Notes under the pieces: model-generated
Seen by the model: only the letters and a program-made list of their open reading frames with translations
What the model was told of the DNA's origin: nothing
Database searches by the model: none
Shown here: in pieces, positions 16,915 through 25,388 of the stretch
How positions within the stretch are numbered: position 1 is the first letter of the stretch
Layout of the letters: the number at the start of each line of letters is the position of its first letter
Made by a program: the position numbers and the translations under genes
Assembly (NCBI RefSeq): GCF_002592045.1
Contig: NZ_MEJG01000001.1
Location: 310,001-374,000 of the forward strand
Direction of reading: 5' to 3'
Length of the DNA stretch: 64,000 bases
DNA from: Parasaccharibacter apium
GTDB taxonomy: Bacteria > Pseudomonadota > Alphaproteobacteria > Acetobacterales > Acetobacteraceae

Positions 16915-18027
16915 TCAATACCCGAAGGCAAAAGCCTGTTGCACATCTCCCACATCCCGCACATCTGCCGCTAAGAGAAGTTGGAGCAATATCCGGGCCT
17001 TTTGGGGGTTTAGGTCATATGATGCCACAAAATGATGCGCATTATCATCAACCTCTACATTCCGGTTAACAAACCCATCCCCCACATGGCTAGAGCGCAC
17101 AACCACAAGCCCCGCTGCTACGGCACGGTCCAGTGCTTTCATAGCCGAGGCAGAGACATTGCCATCGCCCATCCCGGCAATCACAAGCCCTTTTACCCCT
17201 GCACGAATGGATTCATCAATCTGCCGTCCATCCATATCCGCATGAGCGTAGATCACATCAACGGCTGGCAAGCTCTGCTCTTTGGGGAGTGCCATCGCCA
17301 AACGCGAGCGCGGTGGGGCAAAAAAGCGCACCGCTGCCGGGTCCACAATCCCAACAGGTCCCGCATGGCGGGAGGTAAAGGTTTGCAACGCCGTACTATC
17401 AGCCTTACTCACCCAATGGGCCGCATGGATTGTATCATTCAGCACCACCAACACACCCCGCCCGCGTGCGTGGGGATGGGTAGCGACCTGCACAGCCTCG
17501 TAAATATTCGCCGGACCATCCGCACTAATGGCTGAGCCAGGACGCATAGAACCTGTCATCACCACAGCTTGCTCATGATGCAACACAGTATCGAGGAAAA
17601 AGGCCGTCTCCTCCATCGTATCCGTGCCGTGGGTGATGACCACCGCATCCGCCTCATGATGAGCAAAGGCGGCATTAATCCGCTCTGCAAGACGGAACCA
17701 GACCGTATGATTCATATCCTGCGAGGGGATATTAGCAATTTGCTCCACCTGAAGATGCGCAAGCTTATCCAGCCCCGGCACATTCGCGATGAGTTGCTGT
17801 CCTGTTGCCGCCCCGGCATCATAGCCAATGGCCGAGCGTGGGTCAGCCTTGCCCGCAATCGTGCCCCCTGTGGCTAAGATAAGAACACGCGGTAAAGCCC
17901 CCTGCCCTGTGCTTCCCCCGCCAGACGCAGGAGCGGCCGCCATAAGGCTTGTCCCCCAAGGTAACATCGTCAACACCATAAAAACTGCCCTTATGTAAGC
18001 TTTCATCCCCATAGCCCCCTTCATCAT
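16915..18027 (-). CDS. ansB: Type II L-asparaginase, periplasmic
   Basis: A ~370-residue protein. It hydrolyses L-asparagine to aspartate and ammonia. After a signal peptide (hydrophobic stretch ending ...SLMAAAP) come both catalytic motifs: ATGGTIAG with the nucleophilic threonine, and ITHGTDTMEET with the Thr-Asp pair and downstream lysine in WVSKADS. Signal peptide and family point to the high-affinity periplasmic type. Start: GGGGAGG lies nine bases before the ATG at 18027; a GTG at 18033 is an alternative. It follows the AspT-type exchanger gene by 15 bases and is almost certainly cotranscribed with it, linking periplasmic aspartate production to aspartate transport. Confidence 0.87.
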   Translation of the reverse strand: MMKGAMGMKAYIRAVFMVLTMLPWGTSLMAAAPASGGGSTGQGALPRVLILATGGTIAGKADPRSAIGYDAGAATGQQLIANVPGLDKLAHLQVEQIANIPSQDMNHTVWFRLAERINAAFAHHEADAVVITHGTDTMEETAFFLDTVLHHEQAVVMTGSMRPGSAISADGPANIYEAVQVATHPHARGRGVLVVLNDTIHAAHWVSKADSTALQTFTSRHAGPVGIVDPAAVRFFAPPRSRLAMALPKEQSLPAVDVIYAHADMDGRQIDESIRAGVKGLVIAGMGDGNVSASAMKALDRAVAAGLVVVRSSHVGDGFVNRNVEVDDNAHHFVASYDLNPQKARILLQLLLAADVRDVGDVQQAFAFGY

Positions 18028-18042
18028 CAACACGCGCCTCCC

Positions 18043-19266
18043 CTACACAAGGGCCACGATGAGCGGGCCCAGCAATGTGAGTAATACATTGGCAAGTGCA
18101 TATGTAATCGCAAACGGAATTGTAGGGCTACTATGGCCCGCTTTGGCTAAAATCTCCCCAAAAGCGGGGTTGGAACTACGCGTCCCCGCTAAGGCCCCAG
18201 CAAAGAGAGCCACATTGCGGTAGCCTAACACAAAATAACCAATCAATGCCGTAATCATGAGGGGGATAAGCGTTACCAGCCCCCCTAACAACAGCAACAT
18301 AACACCATGCTCTGCAATCACCGCCACGGCGCGTTGCCCGGTTTGCAGGCCCATCACTGCCACAAACCCCGCTAAGCCAAACATGCTCCAAAAGGCACAA
18401 ACTGATGAGGGCATAGCCCCATAATGAGGGTGCCGCCCTTGCCACCAGCCAAACACCAAGCCCGAGAGCAACGCTCCGCCCCCGCTCCCTAATGTAAGGG
18501 GAATATCCCCCCAATGAACCACCACCAATCCCAGCAACAATCCCGCTGTAACGCCGAACATATTATAAACAAGGTCCGTCCCCACTGGCAGAATAACCGG
18601 CGGGATAGCTGAATGTTTTGACGTTCCTAGCAAAGCATCCTCAGTAGGGGTAAGCCCTGTATTACGCGCATCCTCCGCTAGAGACCGGCCCATACAAAAG
18701 GGCAGAATATTCACACAAAAAATGATTGTGCCGATAGAGCCAAAAATGTAGGTCACCGCATAACCAATGGCGACATTACCTTGTAATTGCTGCACCTGCG
18801 CTAAAGGTAGACCTAACTTCTCTAAGGCCGAGCCTGCGGTGCCAATCATCGCAGATTGGGTCAATCCCCCAGCCGCTAAGCCCGCAGCCATCCCTTTATC
18901 TAAATGAAATAACCGGCCTAGGATAACAACCGTGCCAAGGCCGCTCATGGCCATAATCACCGCTAAAGCGATTTCCTTACAGGATTGCCGCCCTAAAGAG
19001 CGGAAAAAACCCGGCCCGCTGCGATACCCCACCGCATAGATGAACAAAACAAAAAGGACCGTTTTAAGGTTGGAGCTAATCTGCACACCATATTGGCTGA
19101 GCAAAACTGCGACTAATAAAGACCCTGCCACCCCACCAAGCTGGAAGGCCCCGACCTTTATACGCCCTACCAAATACCCCAACCCGATAGAGAGGAAAAA
19201 GGCCAGCTCCGGGCTTTCGGCAAATAAATGTGAAAGCCCAGACGCTATAGAATGAAAGAGCTGCAA
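18043..19266 (-). CDS. AspT/YidE-type aspartate:alanine-like exchanger, lacking the central cytosolic domains
   Basis: A 407-residue membrane protein with two homologous membrane halves. Each carries the AspT-duplication signatures: GYLVGRIKVGAFQLGG and FVLFIYAVGYRSGPGFF in the first half, GLVFGWWQGRHPHYG and GTRSSNPAF in the second. Usual AspT/YidE proteins are about 550-560 residues, because two TrkA-C (RCK) domains sit between the halves; here only about 35 residues (ARNTGLTPTEDALL region) join them. There is no frameshift or stop, so this looks like a natural compact form. Known AspT exchanges aspartate for alanine. With the periplasmic asparaginase 15 bases downstream, aspartate or asparagine exchange is the likely job (inference). 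Confidence 0.78.
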   Translation of the reverse strand: MQLFHSIASGLSHLFAESPELAFFLSIGLGYLVGRIKVGAFQLGGVAGSLLVAVLLSQYGVQISSNLKTVLFVLFIYAVGYRSGPGFFRSLGRQSCKEIALAVIMAMSGLGTVVILGRLFHLDKGMAAGLAAGGLTQSAMIGTAGSALEKLGLPLAQVQQLQGNVAIGYAVTYIFGSIGTIIFCVNILPFCMGRSLAEDARNTGLTPTEDALLGTSKHSAIPPVILPVGTDLVYNMFGVTAGLLLGLVVVHWGDIPLTLGSGGGALLSGLVFGWWQGRHPHYGAMPSSVCAFWSMFGLAGFVAVMGLQTGQRAVAVIAEHGVMLLLLGGLVTLIPLMITALIGYFVLGYRNVALFAGALAGTRSSNPAFGEILAKAGHSSPTIPFAITYALANVLLTLLGPLIVALV

Positions 19267-19276
19267 ACCTTTTCCC

Positions 19277-19302
19277 TCTTCGGCTTAAAAGGGCCATTTA
19301 GC
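19277..19302 (-). terminator. Possible intrinsic terminator
   Basis: On the minus strand, AGGGC and GCCCT form a short stem with a 6-base loop, followed by TTTT, just after the end of the hypothetical gene at 19314. The stem is only 5 bp, so it may be weak. Confidence 0.4.
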
Positions 19303-19313
19303 CCTCAGGCCTT

Positions 19314-19829
19314 TTACTCTGCGGCTGTAAAAATTTCTTCTAAATGCTCAAGAGAGACTTTTTCCAAACTATCAGAGATGGACTTACCGTCATGATCTAT
19401 TTTTTCAATCTCATAAACTACAAAACCATCATTATCATAATGAACATGCGTGACGATAAAGCGGTCATTCGCCTCGCCTTCACCACGATGCTCCTCTGTT
19501 TTCTTTAAAATTTGTCCCTTTTGGAAGGGGAACTTCTCTAATTTTTCTTCATCAATTTGTCGAACAGCGTGGTTCCATTCTTTAAATGTCTGCTTAATAA
19601 CGGAATAAATCTCCGTAATATTGGGGAACTCCTCTACATCTTCGGTCGTCAAAACCTCCACTGTAGCGAGGTCTGATCCAAAATTAGCCTGTAACTGGTA
19701 AATGTCAGGCACGACCGCTCGCACAGCCTCCAAAATACGCTCGAGAAATTCAGGCCCATACATAGATGAGTTAAAATTCAACATCTTAGAACGATCAAGC
19801 GTAATACTAATTTTGGCAGTTGTGGCCAT
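19314..19829 (-). CDS. Hypothetical protein, acidic, alpha/beta
   Basis: A 171-residue protein, rich in Glu, Lys and Ile, that I cannot place in a family. There is no signal peptide or membrane span. Its N-terminus reads MATTAKISITLDRSKM and its middle has a lysine- and glutamate-rich stretch (EEKLEKFPFQKGQILKK) before a second half with alternating beta-type residues (RFIVTHVHYDNDGFVVYEIEKI). A longer frame reaches 19901, but AGGAGGG stands seven bases before the ATG at 19829. Composition is more A/T-rich than neighbouring genes. A small DNA- or protein-binding or stress role is possible, but nothing supports a specific one. Confidence 0.6.
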   Translation of the reverse strand: MATTAKISITLDRSKMLNFNSSMYGPEFLERILEAVRAVVPDIYQLQANFGSDLATVEVLTTEDVEEFPNITEIYSVIKQTFKEWNHAVRQIDEEKLEKFPFQKGQILKKTEEHRGEGEANDRFIVTHVHYDNDGFVVYEIEKIDHDGKSISDSLEKVSLEHLEEIFTAAE

Positions 19830-20158
19830 AACGCCCTCCTGGATAAAAAAGTGCCAGGCGCATTCTACCAAATTGCTACGTTCCGCATACCCCCTCATCA
19901 CATAAATAACGACTTATTAGATAGAGATATGATATTTCTCCACACATATAAAAAATATTAAGTATTGAATATGATGCATAAAGAATTTTTGTCATATTTA
20001 TATACTATTCCTATTATTATATTCTGTTTTATATTTTTCAAAATGTTAATAGAAAGCTGCATTTACTCAAAAAAAATCATATAAACATAGAAAATGCTTT
20101 ATAAAAAATCTCATTCATTCATATTCCACGCGATATGTAGAGACGCTCAGAGGTTATC
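19830..20158 (+). promoter_or_regulatory. AT-rich spacer with a promoter for the chemoreceptor gene
   Basis: A strongly AT-rich spacer of about 330 bases. On the plus strand TTGTCA (19989-19994) and TATTAT (20012-20017) lie 17 bp apart, a good sigma-70-type match, giving a leader of about 135 bases before the ATG at 20159. Nothing else recognisable; no small gene with a ribosome-binding site was found. Confidence 0.5.
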
Positions 20159-21661
20159 ATGTCCCAACTACCAACTACCATGACCAACCCACATAAACCT
20201 ACTGATGATGTAGAGCTTCAATCGCGGCTCAACTTCCTCCATCTTAACGAAGCTGAGTGCCAAGCTATCCGTCGGATTGAGCCTTATATTGTTAAAGCAA
20301 TCCCCCATGCTCTGGATGCCTTCTACACCACCGTCCGCAATGAGCCTCAGACCAGGGTCTTTTTTGCGTCCGATCAACATATGCAACAAGCCAAGCAAGC
20401 CCAGATAGGTTATTGGAGCAATATCGCTTCTGCAAATTTTGGTACGGCTTTTACCAGTACCGTCCGCAGAGTTGGCAAAACCCATGCCCGTATCGGACTT
20501 GAGCCACGCTGGTATATTGGCGGGTATGCCATCATTCTAAGCCACATCATTAATGGTGTTACAGCGCAGATTATACCTACTGTGCCATTCCTCCCTGCCA
20601 AACTTTCCTTACGCGACCTAGCTGCCTCCTTTGGAAGCCTCTTTAAGGCCGTCTTCTTAGATATGGACCTCACTATCTCTATCTATATTGAGGAGACAAA
20701 AAGGCTCAATAAAGAGGAAATGACCAAGCTTGATAACGCTATTGAGCAAGAGCGTCAGTTCGTCACACAAAGCTTCGGCCATATCATCAATGCATTGGCA
20801 GATAAAAATCTCTCCCTCACAGTGGACGGAGACCTCCCCACAACCTATCTCCCCATGCGCGATGACCTCAATCACGCGATTGCCACCTTATGCCGAACAC
20901 TCAATAGCATCAGAGAAACAACTGGCAGCATCGACACCACCGCTGATGAAATAGACAGTGCAGCCCGCGACCTTGCCCGCCGCACCGAGAAACAAGCCGT
21001 CTCTGTCGAGAAAACAGCCGCTGCCGTGGAGCAAATCACAGCGACTGTCTCCTCCACTGCGGCCCGTGTTATGGAGGCCAACCGCTTTGTAGAGGAATGC
21101 CAAACTACGACAGAACGCTTCGGCACAATGATCCACCGCGCCAATGCCGCCATGAAGGGAATCGAACGCTCTGCCGAGGCTGTCAATAAAATTACCAATG
21201 TGATCTCTAATATTGCCACCCAAACCAACCTTCTTGCCCTCAATACAGGGGTAGAAGCCGCTCATGCGGGGGAAGCAGGTAGTGGCTTCCGTGTGCTTGC
21301 CCAAGAGATTCGCAAATTAGCAAACCAAGTCGGCAATGCTTCAGAGGAAGTCAAAGAGCTTATCACGACCTCCCAAAGCCATGTAAGCTCTGGCTCCACT
21401 ATCATGAAGGATGCTAGCAACGCGGTAGATACGATCATTTCCAGCGTTGCAAATATCAGCACACATTTGCAAGAAATTACCAAAGCTACGTCCGAGCAAG
21501 CCTCTGCCCTCAAAGACGTTAATAATGCCATCGCCACCATCGACCAAGGCACGCGGGAAAACGCCGCCATGGTGGAGGAAACATCCGCAGCGACCTCCAA
21601 CATGGCCCAGCGTACACGCCAGCTTCGCCATTTACTTGGGGAATTCACCCTACAGAACTAA
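20159..21661 (+). CDS. Globin-coupled methyl-accepting chemotaxis protein (soluble aerotaxis-type sensor)
   Basis: A 500-residue protein with no membrane span. Residues ~20-180 form a protoglobin-type sensor domain; His109 in KTHARIGLEPRWYIGGY is the expected haem-binding proximal histidine. Residues ~200-260 are a HAMP-like linker, and ~265-495 are the coiled-coil signalling domain with its hairpin tip. Globin-coupled receptors such as HemAT sense oxygen and signal to CheA/CheW. The tip reads VEAAHAGEAGSGF, so the arginine of the canonical EAARAGE (Arg388 in Tsr numbering, a CheW/CheA contact) is His369. No che or flagellar genes are in the window. RBS GAGG precedes the ATG; a strong terminator follows. 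Confidence 0.85.
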   Translation: MSQLPTTMTNPHKPTDDVELQSRLNFLHLNEAECQAIRRIEPYIVKAIPHALDAFYTTVRNEPQTRVFFASDQHMQQAKQAQIGYWSNIASANFGTAFTSTVRRVGKTHARIGLEPRWYIGGYAIILSHIINGVTAQIIPTVPFLPAKLSLRDLAASFGSLFKAVFLDMDLTISIYIEETKRLNKEEMTKLDNAIEQERQFVTQSFGHIINALADKNLSLTVDGDLPTTYLPMRDDLNHAIATLCRTLNSIRETTGSIDTTADEIDSAARDLARRTEKQAVSVEKTAAAVEQITATVSSTAARVMEANRFVEECQTTTERFGTMIHRANAAMKGIERSAEAVNKITNVISNIATQTNLLALNTGVEAAHAGEAGSGFRVLAQEIRKLANQVGNASEEVKELITTSQSHVSSGSTIMKDASNAVDTIISSVANISTHLQEITKATSEQASALKDVNNAIATIDQGTRENAAMVEETSAATSNMAQRTRQLRHLLGEFTLQN

Positions 21662-21689
21662 CCTAACCACACCATATGCATACCCATAT

Positions 21690-21725
21690 AAAAAGGCCCG
21701 GAGCATCCATCTCCGGGCCTTTTTG
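21690..21725. terminator. Strong bidirectional intrinsic terminator
   Basis: A 14-bp perfect stem AAAAAGGCCCGGAG (21690-21703) with CTCCGGGCCTTTTT (21711-21724). It separates the chemoreceptor gene from the converging glycerol dehydrogenase gene. Confidence 0.9.
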
Positions 21726-21769
21726 CAAGGGGGGAGGAAAACCCACCCCCCTTATAAAGCAGAGCCTTA

Positions 21770-22888
21770 TTAGCCCTGATGCTCTGCGCGATAACGCTCA
21801 CCCAATGCATTAGCCGCTACCATAGCGTGATACACATCATCTGGCGTCACCTTGAAGGGTAGGTTCCCCATTGTATCGTTCTTATCGCAAGCGATTTCAG
21901 CAACTTTGCGCCAATCTGCCTCAACAAACTCTTTTACGCCAAGTTCCTTCAGCGTCATGGGCAGGCCAGCAACCCGTACGACACGCAAGACTTCCTCAAT
22001 CTCTTCCTTCGGCGCATTCTCAAGAACGAGCTGGGTCATCAAACCAAAGACCACTTTTTCACCATGCTGAGCGTGGTGGAGGTCCTCAATCGCGGTCATA
22101 CCGTTATGCACCGCATGGGCCGCGGCAAGGCCGCCTGTCTCCGCCCCTGTCCCGCTGAGATAGATAGTCGCCTCGACCATCTCCTCCAAAGCACGGGTCG
22201 GCACTTTATTGCGGACGGCATCCATAGCGAGGTCCACATTCTTACAGACAAGGTCGTAACACATACGTGCTAGGCCCAGCCCTGTGCGGGACGGACGCTT
22301 ACAAGAAAGGTTCATCCCATCAGCCTGATGGCAAGCCCGTGCCTCAAAATAGGTAGAGAGCGCATCACCAATCCCCGCAGCGAAGAAGCGTACCGGTGCA
22401 CCAGCGATCACACTTGTATCAGCCACCACAACATCAGGATTCTGCGGCAGGAAGAGATAACGATCAAACTCACCGGACTCGGTATAAATCACTGCCAGAG
22501 CGATACAGGGAGCATCGGTAGATGCAATGGTCGGGTACAGGATGATAGGCAGTTTGTAGTAATGTGCCACAGCCTTACTGGTATCGAGTGTTTTACCACC
22601 ACCAATACCCACAATGACATTCGCGCCCTGCTTTTTGGCTAGCTCACCCAGACGTTTAATCTCAGCATCTGTACATTCGCGATTAAACTTCTCGGCCTTC
22701 CCCTTCAGCCCTGCTTTCTCCAGTCCTGCGACAGATTCCTTCTGCACGCGCTCAATAAAGAACTCATCACTGATGATGAAGGCATTATCGCCAAAATCCT
22801 TCACAACATCATGCAACTGGGCCAGCAAACCCGTGCCGATAACGAATTTCTTGGGGGACGCAACGGTACGTGGGGTTGTCTCAACCAT
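21770..22888 (-). CDS. gldA: NAD-dependent glycerol dehydrogenase
   Basis: A 372-residue, metal-dependent polyol dehydrogenase of the GldA family. It oxidises glycerol to dihydroxyacetone. Visible: the NAD-binding GIGGGKTLDTSKA near residue 95, STDAPC, and the metal-binding Asp and His residues in GIGDALSTYFEA and HAVHNG ... HHAQHGEKV. Length is typical. Start ATG follows AGGAG. It is a single-gene unit facing the chemoreceptor terminator. Cytosolic GldA would complement the membrane-bound polyol dehydrogenases usual in acetic acid bacteria; no glycerol kinase or dihydroxyacetone kinase is next to it. Confidence 0.9.
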   Translation of the reverse strand: MVETTPRTVASPKKFVIGTGLLAQLHDVVKDFGDNAFIISDEFFIERVQKESVAGLEKAGLKGKAEKFNRECTDAEIKRLGELAKKQGANVIVGIGGGKTLDTSKAVAHYYKLPIILYPTIASTDAPCIALAVIYTESGEFDRYLFLPQNPDVVVADTSVIAGAPVRFFAAGIGDALSTYFEARACHQADGMNLSCKRPSRTGLGLARMCYDLVCKNVDLAMDAVRNKVPTRALEEMVEATIYLSGTGAETGGLAAAHAVHNGMTAIEDLHHAQHGEKVVFGLMTQLVLENAPKEEIEEVLRVVRVAGLPMTLKELGVKEFVEADWRKVAEIACDKNDTMGNLPFKVTPDDVYHAMVAANALGERYRAEHQG

Positions 22889-23135
22889 GCTTAAACTCTC
22901 CTATCAAGCATATCTAAAATGCTGAATACGTTGTTACGCTACGCCCTTCTCCCGCCCTTGACTAGTGAGTGAAGCGTATTTCCGAGCATGACAGCATGTA
23001 GTGCGCTGCATAGGTTGAAGATAAGTTTACATATTTTACCTAACAATAAACTACCTTCTCCCAATAATAGGACAAATGCACCCCTATATTATAGGTAAAT
23101 ACTCTTCATCATATTGGACAATGCCACTCACAACC

Positions 23136-23969
23136 TCATAATAACGGCATATTATCAATCAAACGCACCGCCCCTACCCGGACTGCTAATAACGCCAAGG
23201 CATGAGGCGGGATCATCTCCCCCTCGGTATGGAATGTCTCTGAGTTTACAATCATCGCATAATCAATATCTGTCAGCCCTTCTGCCTCTAGGACAGAGCG
23301 CATTGCCGCCTCCAACACAGTACGGCGATGCTCCCCAGCACGCACACAGTCCCGCGCATGGCACAAAGCCCGATACAAAGCCGGGGCACGTTTGCGGTCC
23401 TCCTCCGTTAAGCGGCTATTGCGGCTAGAGCCAGCCAAACCATCTGCCTCCCGCCATGTGGGGGCGGTGATAATCTCTACAGGGCTGTTCACATCCTCCA
23501 CCAAACGGCGAACAACCGCACATTGCTGCGCGTCTTTCTGCCCAAAATAGGCCCTTTGTGGTTGGATGATGTTAAATAACTTCATCAGCACCATCGCGAC
23601 CCCCGCAAAATGGCCGGGGCGAGAGGTACCCTCTAATGCAGCAGCCACACCGCCAAGGGACATCTGCGTTACAAAGCCTTCTGGATATAATTCTGCTACA
23701 TCAGGGGCGAAAACACACGCCACACCTTCTTGCTGTAACAAGGCCACATCGCGCTCTAACGCACGCGGGTAGGTTGAGAGGTCCTCTGCCGAGCCAAATT
23801 GTATGGGATTGACAAAGATGCTCACAATCACCGCATCATTCTCCGCCCGCGCTTGCCTAACGAGGGAGAGATGCCCCTCATGCAAAAAACCCATTGTCGG
23901 GACAAAACCTACCGTCCCTAAAGCAGCACGCGCTTGCCGTATGGCTTGGATTGTTGTGCAGAGTTCCAT
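23136..23969 (-). CDS. panC: Pantoate--beta-alanine ligase (pantothenate synthetase)
   Basis: A 277-residue protein. It condenses pantoate and beta-alanine with ATP in the last step of pantothenate (coenzyme A precursor) synthesis. Motifs: FVPTMGFLHEGHLSL with HxGH, FVNPIQFG, YFGQKDAQQ and SSRNSRL (KMSKS-like). The full family length is present. AAGGGG precedes the ATG. No panB or panD adjoins it. It is transcribed divergently from the flavoprotein gene. Confidence 0.92.
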   Translation of the reverse strand: MELCTTIQAIRQARAALGTVGFVPTMGFLHEGHLSLVRQARAENDAVIVSIFVNPIQFGSAEDLSTYPRALERDVALLQQEGVACVFAPDVAELYPEGFVTQMSLGGVAAALEGTSRPGHFAGVAMVLMKLFNIIQPQRAYFGQKDAQQCAVVRRLVEDVNSPVEIITAPTWREADGLAGSSRNSRLTEEDRKRAPALYRALCHARDCVRAGEHRRTVLEAAMRSVLEAEGLTDIDYAMIVNSETFHTEGEMIPPHALALLAVRVGAVRLIDNMPLL

Positions 23970-24050
23970 TTCATCATCCCCTTCACCTAACGGCCCTATA
24001 AGCCTAGAGGCTCCTCCTTATCCTGTCTTATAAGACGATTCTATAGAGGG

Positions 24051-25388
24051 TTGCATAGAAAGCCCATCTTTCCCCTCGCTACAGAACAGGCTAACAACAG
24101 CTACAGTCTCCTCTTCACACGATATTATCGCCGGATACGCCCCTCTATGTGCCATCATGCTACGGCTCCTACTGCCCCTATTGCGATTATTGGTGCTGGC
24201 CCTGCAGGGCTTTTCGCTTCGGAATTATTGAGCAAACGCGGCTATCAGGTTCATCTTTACGACCATATGGCGCGGCCGGGGCGCAAGCTCCTTATGGCAG
24301 GGCGTAGTGGCCTCAACCTCACTCATAGCGAGCCGCTAGAGACCTTCCTCACCCGCTATGGCCCCGCGCACCATTGGTTAGAACCCGCTTTACGTGCCTT
24401 TTCCCCCACAGACCTCCAAAATTGGGCTGAGGGGCTTGGCACGCCTTGTTTTGTGGGCAGCTCTGGCCGGGTATTCCTGCACTCTCTTAAAGCCTCACCC
24501 CTTCTGCGCCAATGGCTTGCGCGATTGCAACAGCAAGGGGTGCAGTTCTTTCCCCATCATAAACTCATCGGCCAAGAAGGGCTAACCCTCACCTTCCAGA
24601 CGCCAAAAGGGGGTGTAACGCAACATGCCTCGGCGGTTATCCTCGCCCTTGGGGGAAGTAGCTGGTCCCGCTTGGGCAGTGATGGCCAATGGGCCTCCCT
24701 CCTAACCCCTTATTGCACGCCGTTTGCGCCCTCAAATTGTGGCTTTATGCCCAACTGGCCGGATGACGTCCTCACCCGGCATGAGGGCGCCACATTACGC
24801 GGGGTTACGCTCAGCTTTGCAGGCCAGACCAAACGTGGGGACCTCATCATCACCAAACGCGGGCTTGAGGGGGCTCCCCTTTATGCCCTCTCGGCCCCTC
24901 TGCGTGAGGCCCTGGCGCAGAACCACCCACGCCCTATCACCCTGCATCTCTCCTTACGCCCTACCTTAAAGGCGGACGCAATAAGGGAGCGTTTGGCACG
25001 CCAACGCCTGCGTGAAAGCCGGAGCAATAAGCTCCGCAAAGCCTTAGGGTTAGACCGCACCATGCGCGAGCTGCTCACCCTCCTCTGCCCCGAAGCCCGC
25101 AGCCCTGATGAGCTAACACAAGCGATTACGCATCTCCCCCTCACCCTCACCGCACCAGCCGCATTAGACCGCGCTATCTCAACGGCCGGTGGGGTCAAGC
25201 AGGATGCTTTGGATGAGCATCTCATGTTCCATCATCAACCCGGCTTATTCGCCTGTGGAGAAATGCTTGATTGGGAGGCCCCAACGGGGGGATATTTGCT
25301 CCAAGGGTGTTTTTCGACCGCTTATCTTTGCGCAGAGGGCGTTCATCTCTGGCTCTCTGGCGCATTGCCCGGTAAACTACCTGCATGA
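24051..25388 (+). CDS. BaiN/HI0933-like NAD(P)/FAD-dependent flavoprotein (TIGR03862-type)
   Basis: The N-terminal FAD motif IAIIGAGPAGLFASELL is followed by GRKLLMAGRSGLNLTHSEP, and the C-terminus has GGVKQDALDEHLM and FACGEMLDWEAPTGGYLLQGC, the ending of this flavoprotein family. The family's reactions are little known; BaiN reduces bile-acid intermediates. Start is uncertain: ATG 24051 has AGAGGG just upstream, but the 32 residues it adds do not look family-like, and ATG 24147 begins close to the FAD motif. The stop overlaps the start of the next gene (ATGA at 25385-25388), so the two are translationally coupled. Confidence 0.8.
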   Translation: MHRKPIFPLATEQANNSYSLLFTRYYRRIRPSMCHHATAPTAPIAIIGAGPAGLFASELLSKRGYQVHLYDHMARPGRKLLMAGRSGLNLTHSEPLETFLTRYGPAHHWLEPALRAFSPTDLQNWAEGLGTPCFVGSSGRVFLHSLKASPLLRQWLARLQQQGVQFFPHHKLIGQEGLTLTFQTPKGGVTQHASAVILALGGSSWSRLGSDGQWASLLTPYCTPFAPSNCGFMPNWPDDVLTRHEGATLRGVTLSFAGQTKRGDLIITKRGLEGAPLYALSAPLREALAQNHPRPITLHLSLRPTLKADAIRERLARQRLRESRSNKLRKALGLDRTMRELLTLLCPEARSPDELTQAITHLPLTLTAPAALDRAISTAGGVKQDALDEHLMFHHQPGLFACGEMLDWEAPTGGYLLQGCFSTAYLCAEGVHLWLSGALPGKLPA

